NCBI GenBank assembly: GCA_963704515.1
Contig: OY969913.1
Span: 1,364,001 to 1,428,000, forward strand
Direction of reading: 5' to 3'
Length of the DNA: 64,000 nt
Source: VRUE01 sp963704515
GTDB lineage: Bacteria; Actinomycetota; Thermoleophilia; Solirubrobacterales; 70-9
Positions 25,382-33,909 of the stretch are shown here, piece after piece; position 1 is the first letter of the stretch; each line of letters starts with the position of its first letter. A program made the translations under genes and the position numbers. The notes under the pieces are model-generated. The model did not search any database and was not told the DNA's origin. It saw only the letters and a program-made list of their open reading frames with translations.

Positions 25382-28200
25382 GGACCGCGAAGACACTCTC
25401 CGCCCTGGCGGCCCTGCTCATCGCCCTGCTCGTCCCCGCGGCCGCCCGTGCGGACTTCGGCATCGAACCCGGCAGCGTCACGGTCACCGCCCGCAACGCC
25501 GACGGCACGATCGACACCCAGGCGGGTTCTCACCCGGCGAGCTTCGTCGTTCACTTCAAGCTGAAGACCAACCCCGACGGCACGACTGAAGGCGGGCAGA
25601 TGCGCAACGTGATCGTCGACCTGCCGCCGGGCTTCAGCGGAGATCCGCAGGCGATCCCCACCTGCCCGCGAAAGCTGTTCGAGGGCGTGCTGCCGGCCTG
25701 CCCGGTCGAGACTCAGGTGGGCTTGATCCACACGACGTCGCCGAGCATTCTGGGCGCGGAAATCAAGCTCCCCGTATACAACCTCGCCCCGCCGCCGGGA
25801 ATCACGGCCCAGCTCGCCTTCTCCGGGGTCGAACTGACCTCCCTGCAGCCGGTCTCGGTCAACACCGAATCGGGCTACGGCATCCACTTCGCGGCGATAA
25901 ACGCGCCGGTCGAAGTCAGCGAAATCACCGAGACGATCTGGGGCGTGCCCGCCGCCGAATATAACGATGCGAGGCGCGGCCAGCTCGCCGCCGAAGAAAA
26001 CGGCGTCGGCGGCCAACCGGTGCCCTCCACCGCCCCCGAAAAGGCCTTCCTCACCCTGCCGGCCTCCTGCGGGGAAGCGCCGAAGACCACGGTCTCGGTC
26101 GACTCGGTGCAGGAACCGACCCACTACGACTCCGAAACGGTCGAAGCGCTGAACGCCGCCGATCAGCCCCAGCCGATGAGCGGCTGCGCCGGGGTGCCCT
26201 TCAACCCCGAACTCTCCTCGCAGCCGACATCGAGGCTGGCGACCAACCCCTCGGGCCTCGACTTCACCCTGAAGCTCCACAACGACGGGCTCACCTCCCC
26301 GCACGGGATCGCGGAAACCGAGCCTGAGAAGGTCGCGGTCACGCTGCCCGAAGGGCTGACTATCAACCCCTCCTTCGCGTCGGGCGTCGGCACCTGCTCG
26401 GAGGCCCAATACAAGGCCGAACAGCTCGACTCCAAAGCGGGCGAAAACTGCCCCGAAGGCTCGAAGATCGGCTCGCTGATCGTCCACACCCCGCTGCTCG
26501 AAGAACCGATCGAAGGGGCGCTCTACCTGGCGGCGCCCTATACGAATCGCTTCGGCACCCTCGGCGCCATGTACATGGTCGGCAGAGCCCCAGAACGCGG
26601 CTTCCTGCTCAAGCAGGCGGGCAAGATCGAATTCGACCAGTCGACCGGGCAGATCACGACCACCTTCGAAGACCTGCCGCCACTGGCCTTCTCCGAATTC
26701 AAGCTGCACTTCAGAGAAGGAGCGAGGGCGCCGCTCTCAACGCCGCAGGCCTGCGGCGAATACAAGACCACGGCGCTCTTGACCCCCTTCTCATCGAGCA
26801 CCCCGGTGGAAAGAACCGCCTCCTTCCAGATCGAACACGGCTCCGAAGGCGGCGAATGCCCCACGGGCGGCACGCCGCCCTTCAAGCCGGGGCTGATCGC
26901 GGGGAGCATCAACAACGCCGCGGGTCGCTTCTCCCCCTTCAACGTGCGCCTCTTCCGCACCGACGCAGAACAGGAGATCACCCACTTCTCGATCAAGCTG
27001 CCCCCGGGAGTCGCCGCCAAGCTGGCGGGCATCCCCTTCTGCTCGGAGGCGGGCATCAGTCAGGCGCTCAGTCGCGAACGAGTCTCAGGCGGCGGCCGGG
27101 CGGAGATCGCAGACCCCTCCTGCCCGGCGGCATCTGACATCGGCCACTCCCTGGTCGGGGTCGGGGTCGGCTCGGCGCTCACCTACGTGCCCGGCTCGGT
27201 CTACCTCGCCGGCCCCTACCACGGCAGCGCGATCTCGATCGTCGCGATCACCCCGGCGGTGGTCGGCCCCTTCGACGTCGGCACCGTGGTCGTCCGCCAG
27301 GCGCTGAGGGTTGACCCCGAAACCGGGGAAGTCTTCGTCGACGCCACCGGATCGGACCCGATCCCCCACATCGTCGACGGCATCCCGGTGCGCCTCCGCG
27401 ACATCCGCGCCTACGTCGATCGCCCTAACTTCGCGATCAACCCGACCGGCTGCAACCCGACCTCGACCGCCTCGACCCTGCTGGGATCGGGCACCAACTT
27501 CGCCACAGAAGCAGACGACCGCCCGGTGACCGTCGCCACCCGCTACCAGGCAGCCGACTGCTCGGCGCTGCCCTTCAAGCCAAAGCTCTCGCTGAAGCTC
27601 AGGGGAGCGACCCGCCGCGGCGGCAACCCCGCCCTTCACGCCGTGCTTCGCATGCACGGGATCGGCGAAGCGGGCATCGAGCGCGCCCAGGTCACCCTGC
27701 CGCACTCGGAGTTCATCGACAACGCCCACTTCAAGACGATCTGCACCCGGGTGCAGTTCAAGGCGGGCAATGTCCCGGGCGAAAAGTGCCCCCCCGGCTC
27801 GATCTACGGCAAAGCCAAGGCCTACACCCCGATCCTCTCCGAAGCATTGACCGGCCCGGTCTACCTGCGCTCCTCCGAACACGAACTCCCCGACGTGGTC
27901 GCCTCGCTTCACTCCGGGGAGATCGACGTGGTGCTCGACGGGCGGATCGACTCGGTCAAGGGCAAGCTCAGAACCACCTTCGAATCGGTCCCCGACGCCC
28001 CGGTCTCGGCCGCGGTCTTCGACTTCTCAGGCGCCAAGAAGGGGCTCTTCGAAAACTCGACCAACCTCTGCGCGGCACCCCACCGAGCGATCGCCGCCTT
28101 CACCGGGCACAACGGCAAGACCCATGACTTCAACCCCGTTGTGAAGCCGACCGGTTGCCGCAAGGCCCACCACAAGAAGCACAAGGCCCACAAGCGGTGA
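25378..28200 (+). CDS. Large exported repeat protein with a basic C-terminus
   Basis: 940 residues from GTG 25378, which overlaps the previous stop (GTGA). The signal is LAALLIALLVPAAARA. A repeated unit appears at about residues 94, 340, 554 and 787: a Cys, then CP.GS.IG, then V.TP.L...L.G.VYLA.P (for example ENCPEGSKIGS and EKCPPGSIYGK). Between them are beta-rich stretches with LPPGF, LPEGL and LPPGVAAKLAG. The tail is Lys/His-rich (HHKKHKAHKR). No known family is recognised; likely a cell-surface or extracellular protein working with its neighbours. Confidence 0.75.
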   Translation: MRTAKTLSALAALLIALLVPAAARADFGIEPGSVTVTARNADGTIDTQAGSHPASFVVHFKLKTNPDGTTEGGQMRNVIVDLPPGFSGDPQAIPTCPRKLFEGVLPACPVETQVGLIHTTSPSILGAEIKLPVYNLAPPPGITAQLAFSGVELTSLQPVSVNTESGYGIHFAAINAPVEVSEITETIWGVPAAEYNDARRGQLAAEENGVGGQPVPSTAPEKAFLTLPASCGEAPKTTVSVDSVQEPTHYDSETVEALNAADQPQPMSGCAGVPFNPELSSQPTSRLATNPSGLDFTLKLHNDGLTSPHGIAETEPEKVAVTLPEGLTINPSFASGVGTCSEAQYKAEQLDSKAGENCPEGSKIGSLIVHTPLLEEPIEGALYLAAPYTNRFGTLGAMYMVGRAPERGFLLKQAGKIEFDQSTGQITTTFEDLPPLAFSEFKLHFREGARAPLSTPQACGEYKTTALLTPFSSSTPVERTASFQIEHGSEGGECPTGGTPPFKPGLIAGSINNAAGRFSPFNVRLFRTDAEQEITHFSIKLPPGVAAKLAGIPFCSEAGISQALSRERVSGGGRAEIADPSCPAASDIGHSLVGVGVGSALTYVPGSVYLAGPYHGSAISIVAITPAVVGPFDVGTVVVRQALRVDPETGEVFVDATGSDPIPHIVDGIPVRLRDIRAYVDRPNFAINPTGCNPTSTASTLLGSGTNFATEADDRPVTVATRYQAADCSALPFKPKLSLKLRGATRRGGNPALHAVLRMHGIGEAGIERAQVTLPHSEFIDNAHFKTICTRVQFKAGNVPGEKCPPGSIYGKAKAYTPILSEALTGPVYLRSSEHELPDVVASLHSGEIDVVLDGRIDSVKGKLRTTFESVPDAPVSAAVFDFSGAKKGLFENSTNLCAAPHRAIAAFTGHNGKTHDFNPVVKPTGCRKAHHKKHKAHKR

Positions 28201-28979
28201 GCCGCCGGGCGGGGGCCCTGGCTTTGGCAGGGGCGCTCCTCCTCACCATGGGAGGAGTCGCCCTCGCGGTGACCGTGCGATCCGAAGGCCTGCAGATCAG
28301 CGCCCTGGCCCAGGTAAAGCCCTACAAGCTCCCCAGAGCCAAACCGGCCCCGATCGCGGTCTTTATCGCCGGGCACCTGCAAAGCGCCAGGGGCGGCATC
28401 CCCCCACAGCTGCGGGAACTGAGGATCGAGGTAAACCGCCACGGCCTGCTGCAATCCAGGGGCCTGCCCACCTGCCCGGTATCGCGCATCCAGCCCGCCA
28501 CCACCTCAAGGGCGCTATCTGCCTGCGGGGAAGCGCTGATCGGCTCCGGGCAGTTCTGGGCAAACATCGTCTTGCCAGACCAGGGCGCCTACCGCACCCA
28601 GGGACGGCTCTCGATCTTCAACGGCAAGAGCAAGGGAAGACCCGCCGTCTTGGCCCAGATCTTCACCTCCCACCCCTTCAACTCCTCATTCGTGATCCCC
28701 TTCTCGATAAGGCACGTCTCCAAGGGCCCCTACGGCACCGAGCTTCACGCCTCCCTGCCCCAGGCCCTGGGCGAATGGGGCTACCTGGACCGCATCAAGC
28801 TCACCCTGCGAAGGAAATACACCTTCAAGGGACAGCAGCTCTCCTACTTCAACGCCGCCTGCCCGGCCCCGGGCAACGCCAAGCGCACCTCCTTCCCGCT
28901 CGCCTACGCCAGCTTTGCCTTCGCCGGGCAAAAGAGCGTCGGCATCGCCGTCAACAAGTCATGCGGCGTCAAGGAATAG
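28197..28979 (+). CDS. Exported protein related to the repeat unit of its upstream neighbour
   Basis: 260 residues from GTG 28197 (GTGA overlap). The signal is LALAGALLLTMGGVALA. The middle has RGLPTCPVSRI ... ALSACGEALIGSG, close in pattern to the C...CP.GS.IG unit of the 940-residue protein. The C-terminus is Lys-rich with two more Cys. Probably a single-unit paralogue that could associate with the larger protein. Confidence 0.7.
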   Translation: MSRRAGALALAGALLLTMGGVALAVTVRSEGLQISALAQVKPYKLPRAKPAPIAVFIAGHLQSARGGIPPQLRELRIEVNRHGLLQSRGLPTCPVSRIQPATTSRALSACGEALIGSGQFWANIVLPDQGAYRTQGRLSIFNGKSKGRPAVLAQIFTSHPFNSSFVIPFSIRHVSKGPYGTELHASLPQALGEWGYLDRIKLTLRRKYTFKGQQLSYFNAACPAPGNAKRTSFPLAYASFAFAGQKSVGIAVNKSCGVKE

Positions 28980-28997
28980 ATGAGAGGAGAGCAGAAG

Positions 28998-30074
28998 ATG
29001 AGCAAGACGACCATTGCAAGCGCCCTGGCGGGGCTCTGTGCCCTGGGCCTGGCCCTCGCCCCGAGCGCCCAGGCCAAATACGACCCCCTGGGATCGGGCT
29101 CCCTGAAGCTCTCCCTCGACAAGCGCTTCGCCCGCTTCCTGCACGATGACGAAGTCAAGCTCACGGGCTCCGAAGGAGCGACCCGCAAGGCAGGGGCGAT
29201 CCTGCTTGGAATCGACGCCGGCCACATGGACCCCACGCTGGGCAAGGGCCAGGCAAACGCGGCGGGCACGCTCGTCTTCTCCAACCAGCGAAAGAAGGTC
29301 CCCCTGCGAGAGATCAGGGTCAAGGCGAAGCCCACCCCGCTGATCGCCAAGGTGGGGGGCTCCCAGCTGAAGGTGGCCGCCGCCAAGAAGACATCGGCGG
29401 GCAGGGCGGGCTTCGGCACCAAGTTCATCGCCACCAAGCTGACCCTGACCGCCAAGCTCGCCACCCGCCTCAACAAGAAGCTCCGCCCCAAGCTCCCCTT
29501 CTACGCCCACCAGCCCCTCGGCAAGCTCGTCCTGAACGCCCAGCCCCAACTGGAGACGATCGAAGAAGGCGGCAGGGCGACCTTGGTCTTTGACTCCGGC
29601 TTCGCGGCAAAGCTCGCCTCCCGCTTCGTCGCGCTGAACCCGATCCATCCCGCCGAACACCTGGGAACCACCTTCACGATGCCGATCGCGATCGGCGGGC
29701 AGCTGGCCCCCGACGGATCGGAAGGCACGCTGCGGACAGGCGGGACGATCGAAGCCCTGCAGCTGGGCGGCGGACAGGTCTTCTGGCAGGAGCTGTGGCT
29801 CGAAGTGGGAGCCGGGCAAACAAGCGCCGAAGTAGATCTCGAGCCGACCCCCGCCTTTCCAGGAAAGCAGGGGCGGATCGGGGTCTTCTCCGCATCGCCT
29901 GGAGTCGTCTCCTCCGACCCCAAGGCGCGGACGATCTCCGACTCGGGGATCGGACTGGGGCTTCAGGGCTCAACCGCCGATGCGCTGAACGCGGCCTTCG
30001 CGCAGAACGAAGCGCCGGTGTTCGAGGCGGGGGAAGCGGTGGGGACGCTCTCGTTTACGGCGCAGGGGCAGTAG
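28998..30074 (+). CDS. Exported HtaA-like domain protein
   Basis: 358 residues from ATG 28998, with GGAGAG eight bases upstream. After a signal peptide (LAGLCALGLALAPSAQA), two related halves begin GSGSLKLSLDKRFARFLHDDEVKL and FGTKFIATKLTLTAKLATRLN, similar to HtaA domains of actinobacterial heme-uptake proteins. The conserved Tyr/His heme ligands cannot be confirmed, so heme binding is a guess. Last gene of the cluster; a short CCCC-GAGT-GGGG hairpin follows at about 30079. Confidence 0.6.
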   Translation: MSKTTIASALAGLCALGLALAPSAQAKYDPLGSGSLKLSLDKRFARFLHDDEVKLTGSEGATRKAGAILLGIDAGHMDPTLGKGQANAAGTLVFSNQRKKVPLREIRVKAKPTPLIAKVGGSQLKVAAAKKTSAGRAGFGTKFIATKLTLTAKLATRLNKKLRPKLPFYAHQPLGKLVLNAQPQLETIEEGGRATLVFDSGFAAKLASRFVALNPIHPAEHLGTTFTMPIAIGGQLAPDGSEGTLRTGGTIEALQLGGGQVFWQELWLEVGAGQTSAEVDLEPTPAFPGKQGRIGVFSASPGVVSSDPKARTISDSGIGLGLQGSTADALNAAFAQNEAPVFEAGEAVGTLSFTAQGQ

Positions 30075-30193
30075 GGGGCCTCCCCGAGTGGGGTAGGGGA
30101 GAGAAAAGACACAAAATTGGCACGTCCGCGTCTTGTTCCGTGCGCCTGAGCCGGTGAGCATCGGCCTCGCAATCGCGAACAAGGAGGCGTTCG

Positions 30194-30439
30194 ATGCTTT
30201 ACATGGTGATGGGGTACCTGCACGCCGCAGTGGAGACGCGGGTGCGGGCGATTCGCTCGCTTGCCGGCGACCGCGGCCAGGGGACGGTCGAGTACGTCGG
30301 CCTGATCCTGCTCGTCTCGCTGCTGATGGTCGGGATGGTCGCGGCGATGAAGGGGTTCAACGGCAAGCAGGGCACCGAGTTGGCCGACGTGATCGTCAAC
30401 AAGATCAAGGAAGCGGTCGACAAGGTGGCGTTCAAATGA
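30194..30439 (+). CDS. Flp-type pilin, orphan
   Basis: 81 residues: a short basic leader, then GDRGQGTVEYVGLILLVSLLMVGMVAA, the Gly/Glu-Tyr junction and hydrophobic helix of Flp/class III pilins (a prepilin-peptidase site would precede the Q/T-VEY segment). No tad genes are adjacent, so the assembly machine must be elsewhere. AGGAGG lies seven bases before the ATG. Confidence 0.75.
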   Translation: MLYMVMGYLHAAVETRVRAIRSLAGDRGQGTVEYVGLILLVSLLMVGMVAAMKGFNGKQGTELADVIVNKIKEAVDKVAFK

Positions 30440-30554
30440 GGCTGGAGGTGGAGCGGCCCGGGCGGGCCGCTCCCGCCGCCATCCCCGTGCTGGGTGGGCT
30501 GGGCGATTCGGTGCGGGGGCCGGTGGGATGGATTCCGTCCGGGATGGGGCGTAG

Positions 30555-30567
30555 GCTGTATTACAGC
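30555..30567. promoter_or_regulatory. Likely VapB operator
   Basis: GCTGTA-T-TACAGC, a perfect inverted repeat ending directly before the vapB ATG. Toxin-antitoxin pairs are normally autorepressed through such sites. Confidence 0.55.
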
Positions 30568-30804
30568 ATGAGGCACAGGACGCAGCTATATCTGGACGAG
30601 GGTCAGTACCGCTGGCTGAAGCAGCGCGCCGGCGAGGCGGGGAGCATCGCCGCGGTCGTTCGCGAGCTGATCGACGCCGAGCGGGCGCGGGTCGTCGACC
30701 GCGGCGCCGATCCGTTGCTCAGCTACCTCGTCGACGAGGCGCCGGGGCAGGGCCGCCGGGGCACCAGCGTCGCCAGCCTCGATGCCGACCTCTACGGGCC
30801 ATGA
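30568..30804 (+). CDS. vapB: VapB-like antitoxin
   Basis: 78 residues starting MRHRTQLYLDEGQYRWLKQRAGEAGSIAAVVRELI, a ribbon-helix-helix type DNA-binding domain, followed by an extended C-terminus that would cover the toxin. The longer open frame upstream is rejected because the fold starts at this ATG. It overlaps vapC by ATGA. Confidence 0.8.
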   Translation: MRHRTQLYLDEGQYRWLKQRAGEAGSIAAVVRELIDAERARVVDRGADPLLSYLVDEAPGQGRRGTSVASLDADLYGP

Positions 30805-31214
30805 AGTCGGTCTTCATCGACACCAGCGCCTTCGTCGCGCTGCGCAACTCGGCCGAGGCCGAGCACGAGCGGGCACGGGAGGCGCTGGGCGAGCTGATCG
30901 CCGAGGGCGTCGCCCTCTTCACCTCGAACTACGTCTTCGCCGAGACCTACACGGCGCTGATGGTGCGCGTCGGTCGCGGCGAGGCGATCGAGTGGGGGCG
31001 GCGCTTCCGCGGCGGCGGGGCGATCGACCTCGTCCACCTCGACCGGCCGACGGAGGAACGCGCCTGGGAGATCCTCGAGCGCCACGAGGACAAGCGCTGG
31101 AGCTACGTCGACGCGACGTCCTTCGCGCTGATCGAGCGTGACGGGGGAGAGGAGGCGTTCGCGTTCGACTCCCATTTCGCCCAGCGCGGCCTGCGCGTGG
31201 TGCCCCGAGCGTAA
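30801..31214 (+). CDS. vapC: VapC PIN-domain ribonuclease toxin
   Basis: 137-residue PIN domain with the acidic quartet in place: D7 (FIDTSAFVAL), E48 (FAETYTALM), D104 (YVDATSFAL) and D123 (AFDSHF). VapC toxins cut tRNA or rRNA and are held by VapB. It follows vapB with a 4-bp overlap. Confidence 0.9.
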   Translation: MKSVFIDTSAFVALRNSAEAEHERAREALGELIAEGVALFTSNYVFAETYTALMVRVGRGEAIEWGRRFRGGGAIDLVHLDRPTEERAWEILERHEDKRWSYVDATSFALIERDGGEEAFAFDSHFAQRGLRVVPRA

Positions 31215-31249
31215 ACGGCAGATTACTTATTCCACTAGTTGAAAATTAC

Positions 31250-31279
31250 TTGACTGATAAGCGATCAGATGCCTATGCT
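31250..31279 (+). promoter_or_regulatory. Promoter of rph
   Basis: TTGACT (31250-31255), an 18-base spacer, then TATGCT (31274-31279) in an AT-rich tract after vapC. It predicts a leader of about 140 nt before the rph ATG. Confidence 0.5.
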
Positions 31280-31339
31280 GCTCGCGCAAGCTCTCGAGGC
31301 GCCGTCCCCCAGCCAGGCGCCAAGGGCTACCCCAGTGGG

Positions 31340-31373
31340 CGGGAAGGGCCGCGGTCGCCCGTGGCCCTTCCCG
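31340..31373. other. Strong hairpin in the rph leader
   Basis: CGGGAAGGGCCGCGG pairs with CCGTGGCCCTTCCCG around a TCGC loop, 15 pairs with one G-T. No T-run follows, so it is not a standard intrinsic terminator. It may be an attenuator, an RNA-stability element, or a site related to RNase PH itself. Confidence 0.6.
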
Positions 31374-31424
31374 GTCTTCCCGGCCTCGCTGCATCGTGCG
31401 CCACGCCGTGACAGACTCGCGCCG

Positions 31425-32150
31425 ATGCCCGCCTCGCGCAGCTACGACCGCGCTCCCGCCGACATCCGGCCGGTGACGATCGACCCCGGCTTCGTCGACT
31501 CGGCCGACGGCTCGGCGCTGATCTCGATCGGACGAACGCGGGTGATCTGCACCGCCTCGGTGAACGGCACCGTGCCGCGCTGGATGGCGGGCCGCGGCAA
31601 GGGCTGGGTGACGGCCGAGTACGCGATGCTGCCCGCCTCGACCGGCGAGCGCAAGTCGCGCGACATCGCCAAGGGCAAGCAGGACGGGCGCGGGGTCGAG
31701 ATCCAGCGCCTGATCGGGCGAGCGCTGCGCGTAGTCGTCGACTTCAAGGAGCTTGGGGAACGCAGCGTCTACGTCGACTGCGACGTGCTCGAAGCCGACG
31801 GCGGCACCCGCTGCGCGGCGATCACCGGCGGTTACGTCGCACTGAAGCTCGCCTGTCAGAAGCTGGTCGACGCCGGCCAGCTCGAGCAGCTGCCCTTCAG
31901 CGGCTCGGTCGCCGCGGTCAGCGTCGGGATGGTCAACGGGCGAGCGCTCTGCGACCTCGACTACGGCGAGGACTCGAACGCCGAGGTCGACGCCAACGTC
32001 GTGATGACCGGCGACGGCGGCCTGGTCGAGGTGCAGGCGACGGCCGAGCGCACGCCGCTCTCGCGCGCCTCGCTCGACGAGTTGCTCGGCCTCGCCGAGA
32101 TGGGCATCTCGCGCCTGCGCCAGGTGCAGGAGCGGGCCACAGGCGGGTAG
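31425..32150 (+). CDS. rph: RNase PH
   Basis: 241 residues from ATG 31425; the open frame upstream is leader. Hallmarks are FVDSADGSALISIGRTRVICTASV, GRGKGWVTAEYAMLP, the arginine-rich GRGVEIQRLIGRALR phosphate site, and DCDVLEADGGTRCAAITGG. It trims tRNA 3' ends using phosphate. rdgB follows 20 bp later, a common pairing. Confidence 0.95.
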   Translation: MPASRSYDRAPADIRPVTIDPGFVDSADGSALISIGRTRVICTASVNGTVPRWMAGRGKGWVTAEYAMLPASTGERKSRDIAKGKQDGRGVEIQRLIGRALRVVVDFKELGERSVYVDCDVLEADGGTRCAAITGGYVALKLACQKLVDAGQLEQLPFSGSVAAVSVGMVNGRALCDLDYGEDSNAEVDANVVMTGDGGLVEVQATAERTPLSRASLDELLGLAEMGISRLRQVQERATGG

Positions 32151-32170
32151 TACCTGGTGGATACGGCCGC

Positions 32171-32770
32171 ATGATCTTCGCCACCGCCAACAAGCACAAG
32201 CTGCGCGAGCTCTCCGAACTGCTGCCCGGCGTCGAGCTGGAGCCGCTGCCGGCCGGCGTCCGCCTGCCACCCGAGGACGGCGATTCCTTCGCCGAGATCG
32301 CGCTGGAGAAGGCGCGCGCCGCCCACGTCGCCACCGGCGAGCCGGCGATCGGCGACGACTCGGGGATCGAGGCGATCGGGCTCGGCGGCCGGCCCGGCAT
32401 CCACTCGGCGCGTTACGGCGGCGATGACGCGACCGACGAGGAGAACCTGGACAAGTTGCTGCGCGAGGTGGCCGAGGCGGGCGAGGACCGCCGCGCCGCC
32501 TACCACTGCGCCCTGGCGCTGGTCGAGGAGGACGGCGGCGAGCACCTCTTCGAGGCTCGCTGCGAGGGCCGGCTGATCGCCGAGCCGCGCGGCGAGGGCG
32601 GCTTCGGCTACGACCCGGCCTTCGTCCCCGACGACACCGGCCCCGGAGACCCGCGCACGATGTCCGAGCTGAGCCAGGCGGAGAAGAACGCGATCAGCCA
32701 CCGCGGCCACGCCGCGCGGCTGCTGGCGCGGCACCTCGGCGCCGGCGAGGCGGCGACGAGCGGGCGATGA
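32171..32770 (+). CDS. rdgB: RdgB/HAM1 non-canonical purine NTP pyrophosphatase
   Basis: 199 residues starting MIFATANKHKLRELSELL, with DSGIEAIGLGGRPGIHSARY, FEARCEGRLIAEPRGEGGFGYDPAFVP and MSELSQAEKNAISHRGHA, all conserved in the family. It removes ITP, XTP and dITP from the nucleotide pool. Its stop overlaps the next start by ATGA. Confidence 0.95.
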   Translation: MIFATANKHKLRELSELLPGVELEPLPAGVRLPPEDGDSFAEIALEKARAAHVATGEPAIGDDSGIEAIGLGGRPGIHSARYGGDDATDEENLDKLLREVAEAGEDRRAAYHCALALVEEDGGEHLFEARCEGRLIAEPRGEGGFGYDPAFVPDDTGPGDPRTMSELSQAEKNAISHRGHAARLLARHLGAGEAATSGR

Positions 32771-33678
32771 TCCGCACCAAGAGCGGCGCGGCGGCGCTCT
32801 CGATCGCCTCCAACGCGTTGCTGATCGCGATCAAGCTGGCCGCCGGGGCGATCACCGGCTCGATCGCGATCGTCACCGAGGCCGTCCACTCGCTGATCGA
32901 CTTGGTCGCCTCGGTGGTTGCCTTCGTCTCGGTGCGCAAGGCCGACGAGCCGGCCGACGCCGGGCACCCCTACGGCCACGAGAAGGTCGAGAGCCTGGCG
33001 GCGACGATCGAGGGCCTGCTGATCCTCGTTGGCGCCGGGATCATCGTCTACGAGGCGACCCATCGGCTGGTCGTCGGCGCCACGGTCGATTCGCTTGGCG
33101 TCGGCATCGCGGTGATGGGCTTCTCGGTGCTCGCCAACCTCGCCGTCTCCACGGTCCTCGCCCGCCAGGCGCGCGCCCACGAATCGCCCGCCCTCGAGGG
33201 CGACGCCGCCCACCTGCGCACCGACGCGATGACCTCGGCAGGGGTGCTGGTCGGTCTCGCCGTCGTGGAGGTCACCGGCGACGCCGCCTTCGACTCGATC
33301 ACCGCGCTGATCGTCGCCGGCGCGATCGTCACCGCCGGCATCAGGATCGTGCGCCGCTCCTCCGGCGTGCTGGTCGACGAAGCCCTGCCCGACGAGGAGA
33401 TGGACCGGATCGAGGCGGCGATTGCCGCCGCCCGCACCCCCGAGGTGGCTGGTTACCACAAGCTGCGCGCCCGGCGGGCCGGCAGCCGCCGCTACATCGA
33501 CCTCCACGTCCAGTACCGCTCCGGCACCAGCCTCGAGCGTGCCCACGAGCTCGCCCACGCGATGCGCGACGAGATCGAGGCGTCGATCCGCGGCGCCGAA
33601 GTCCTGATCCACGCCGAGCCCGAGACCTCCCTGCGCGATCCCGATCAAGCCCGCCAGGGCCCCTTCCGCGCCGGCTGA
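32767..33678 (+). CDS. Cation diffusion facilitator family metal exporter
   Basis: 303 residues. Six membrane segments; the transport-site motifs are H-x3-D in TEAVHSLIDL (helix 2) and a D-x3-D-like set near HLRTDAMTSAGVLVG (helix 5). GHPYGHEKVESLAA is typical of the family. The C-terminal cytosolic domain begins about residue 205. It probably exports Zn, Fe or Mn by proton exchange; the metal cannot be told. Confidence 0.9.
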   Translation: MIRTKSGAAALSIASNALLIAIKLAAGAITGSIAIVTEAVHSLIDLVASVVAFVSVRKADEPADAGHPYGHEKVESLAATIEGLLILVGAGIIVYEATHRLVVGATVDSLGVGIAVMGFSVLANLAVSTVLARQARAHESPALEGDAAHLRTDAMTSAGVLVGLAVVEVTGDAAFDSITALIVAGAIVTAGIRIVRRSSGVLVDEALPDEEMDRIEAAIAAARTPEVAGYHKLRARRAGSRRYIDLHVQYRSGTSLERAHELAHAMRDEIEASIRGAEVLIHAEPETSLRDPDQARQGPFRAG

Positions 33679-33686
33679 CGCGGGGT

Positions 33687-33731
33687 CGACGGGCCGATAT
33701 GTCAAGGATGCCTTGACATATCGGCCCGTCG
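33687..33731. repeat. Palindromic element (family 1, copy 1), intergenic
   Basis: Arms of 21 bases, starting CGACGGGCCGATATGTCAAG and mirrored at the other end, around a 3-base ATG loop. It lies between convergent genes. The same 45 bases recur inside a coding sequence at 43653-43701. Confidence 0.9.
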
Positions 33732-33739
33732 GCGGCGGG

Positions 33740-33889
33740 TTAGGGCGAGGGCAGCAGGTTGACCGCGGCGGCGAGGCCGACGGCGACCAGGGTGATCGCG
33801 TAACCGCTGTAGCCGTTGAAGGCGAAGGCGACCGCGGCGACCGCGCAGATGGCGACGACGGTGATCCAGGAGGCGCGGGCCAGTGACAC
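33740..33889 (-). CDS. 49-residue membrane protein
   Basis: GTG start at 33889. Two hydrophobic helices: WITVVAICAVAAVAFAF and AITLVAVGLAAAVNLL. No SD. It starts 20 bp from a divergent gene, and its stop lies just after the palindrome. Unknown function; it is kept because of the clean two-helix pattern and fitting divergent layout. Confidence 0.5.
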   Translation of the reverse strand: MSLARASWITVVAICAVAAVAFAFNGYSGYAITLVAVGLAAAVNLLPSP

Positions 33890-33909
33890 GGGCCGGTATT
33901 TTGGCCGAG

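Noticed and set aside
31221..31265. Direct repeats ATTACTT after vapC as an insertion scar
   Set aside because: Only seven bases and in an AT-rich promoter region; chance is likely.
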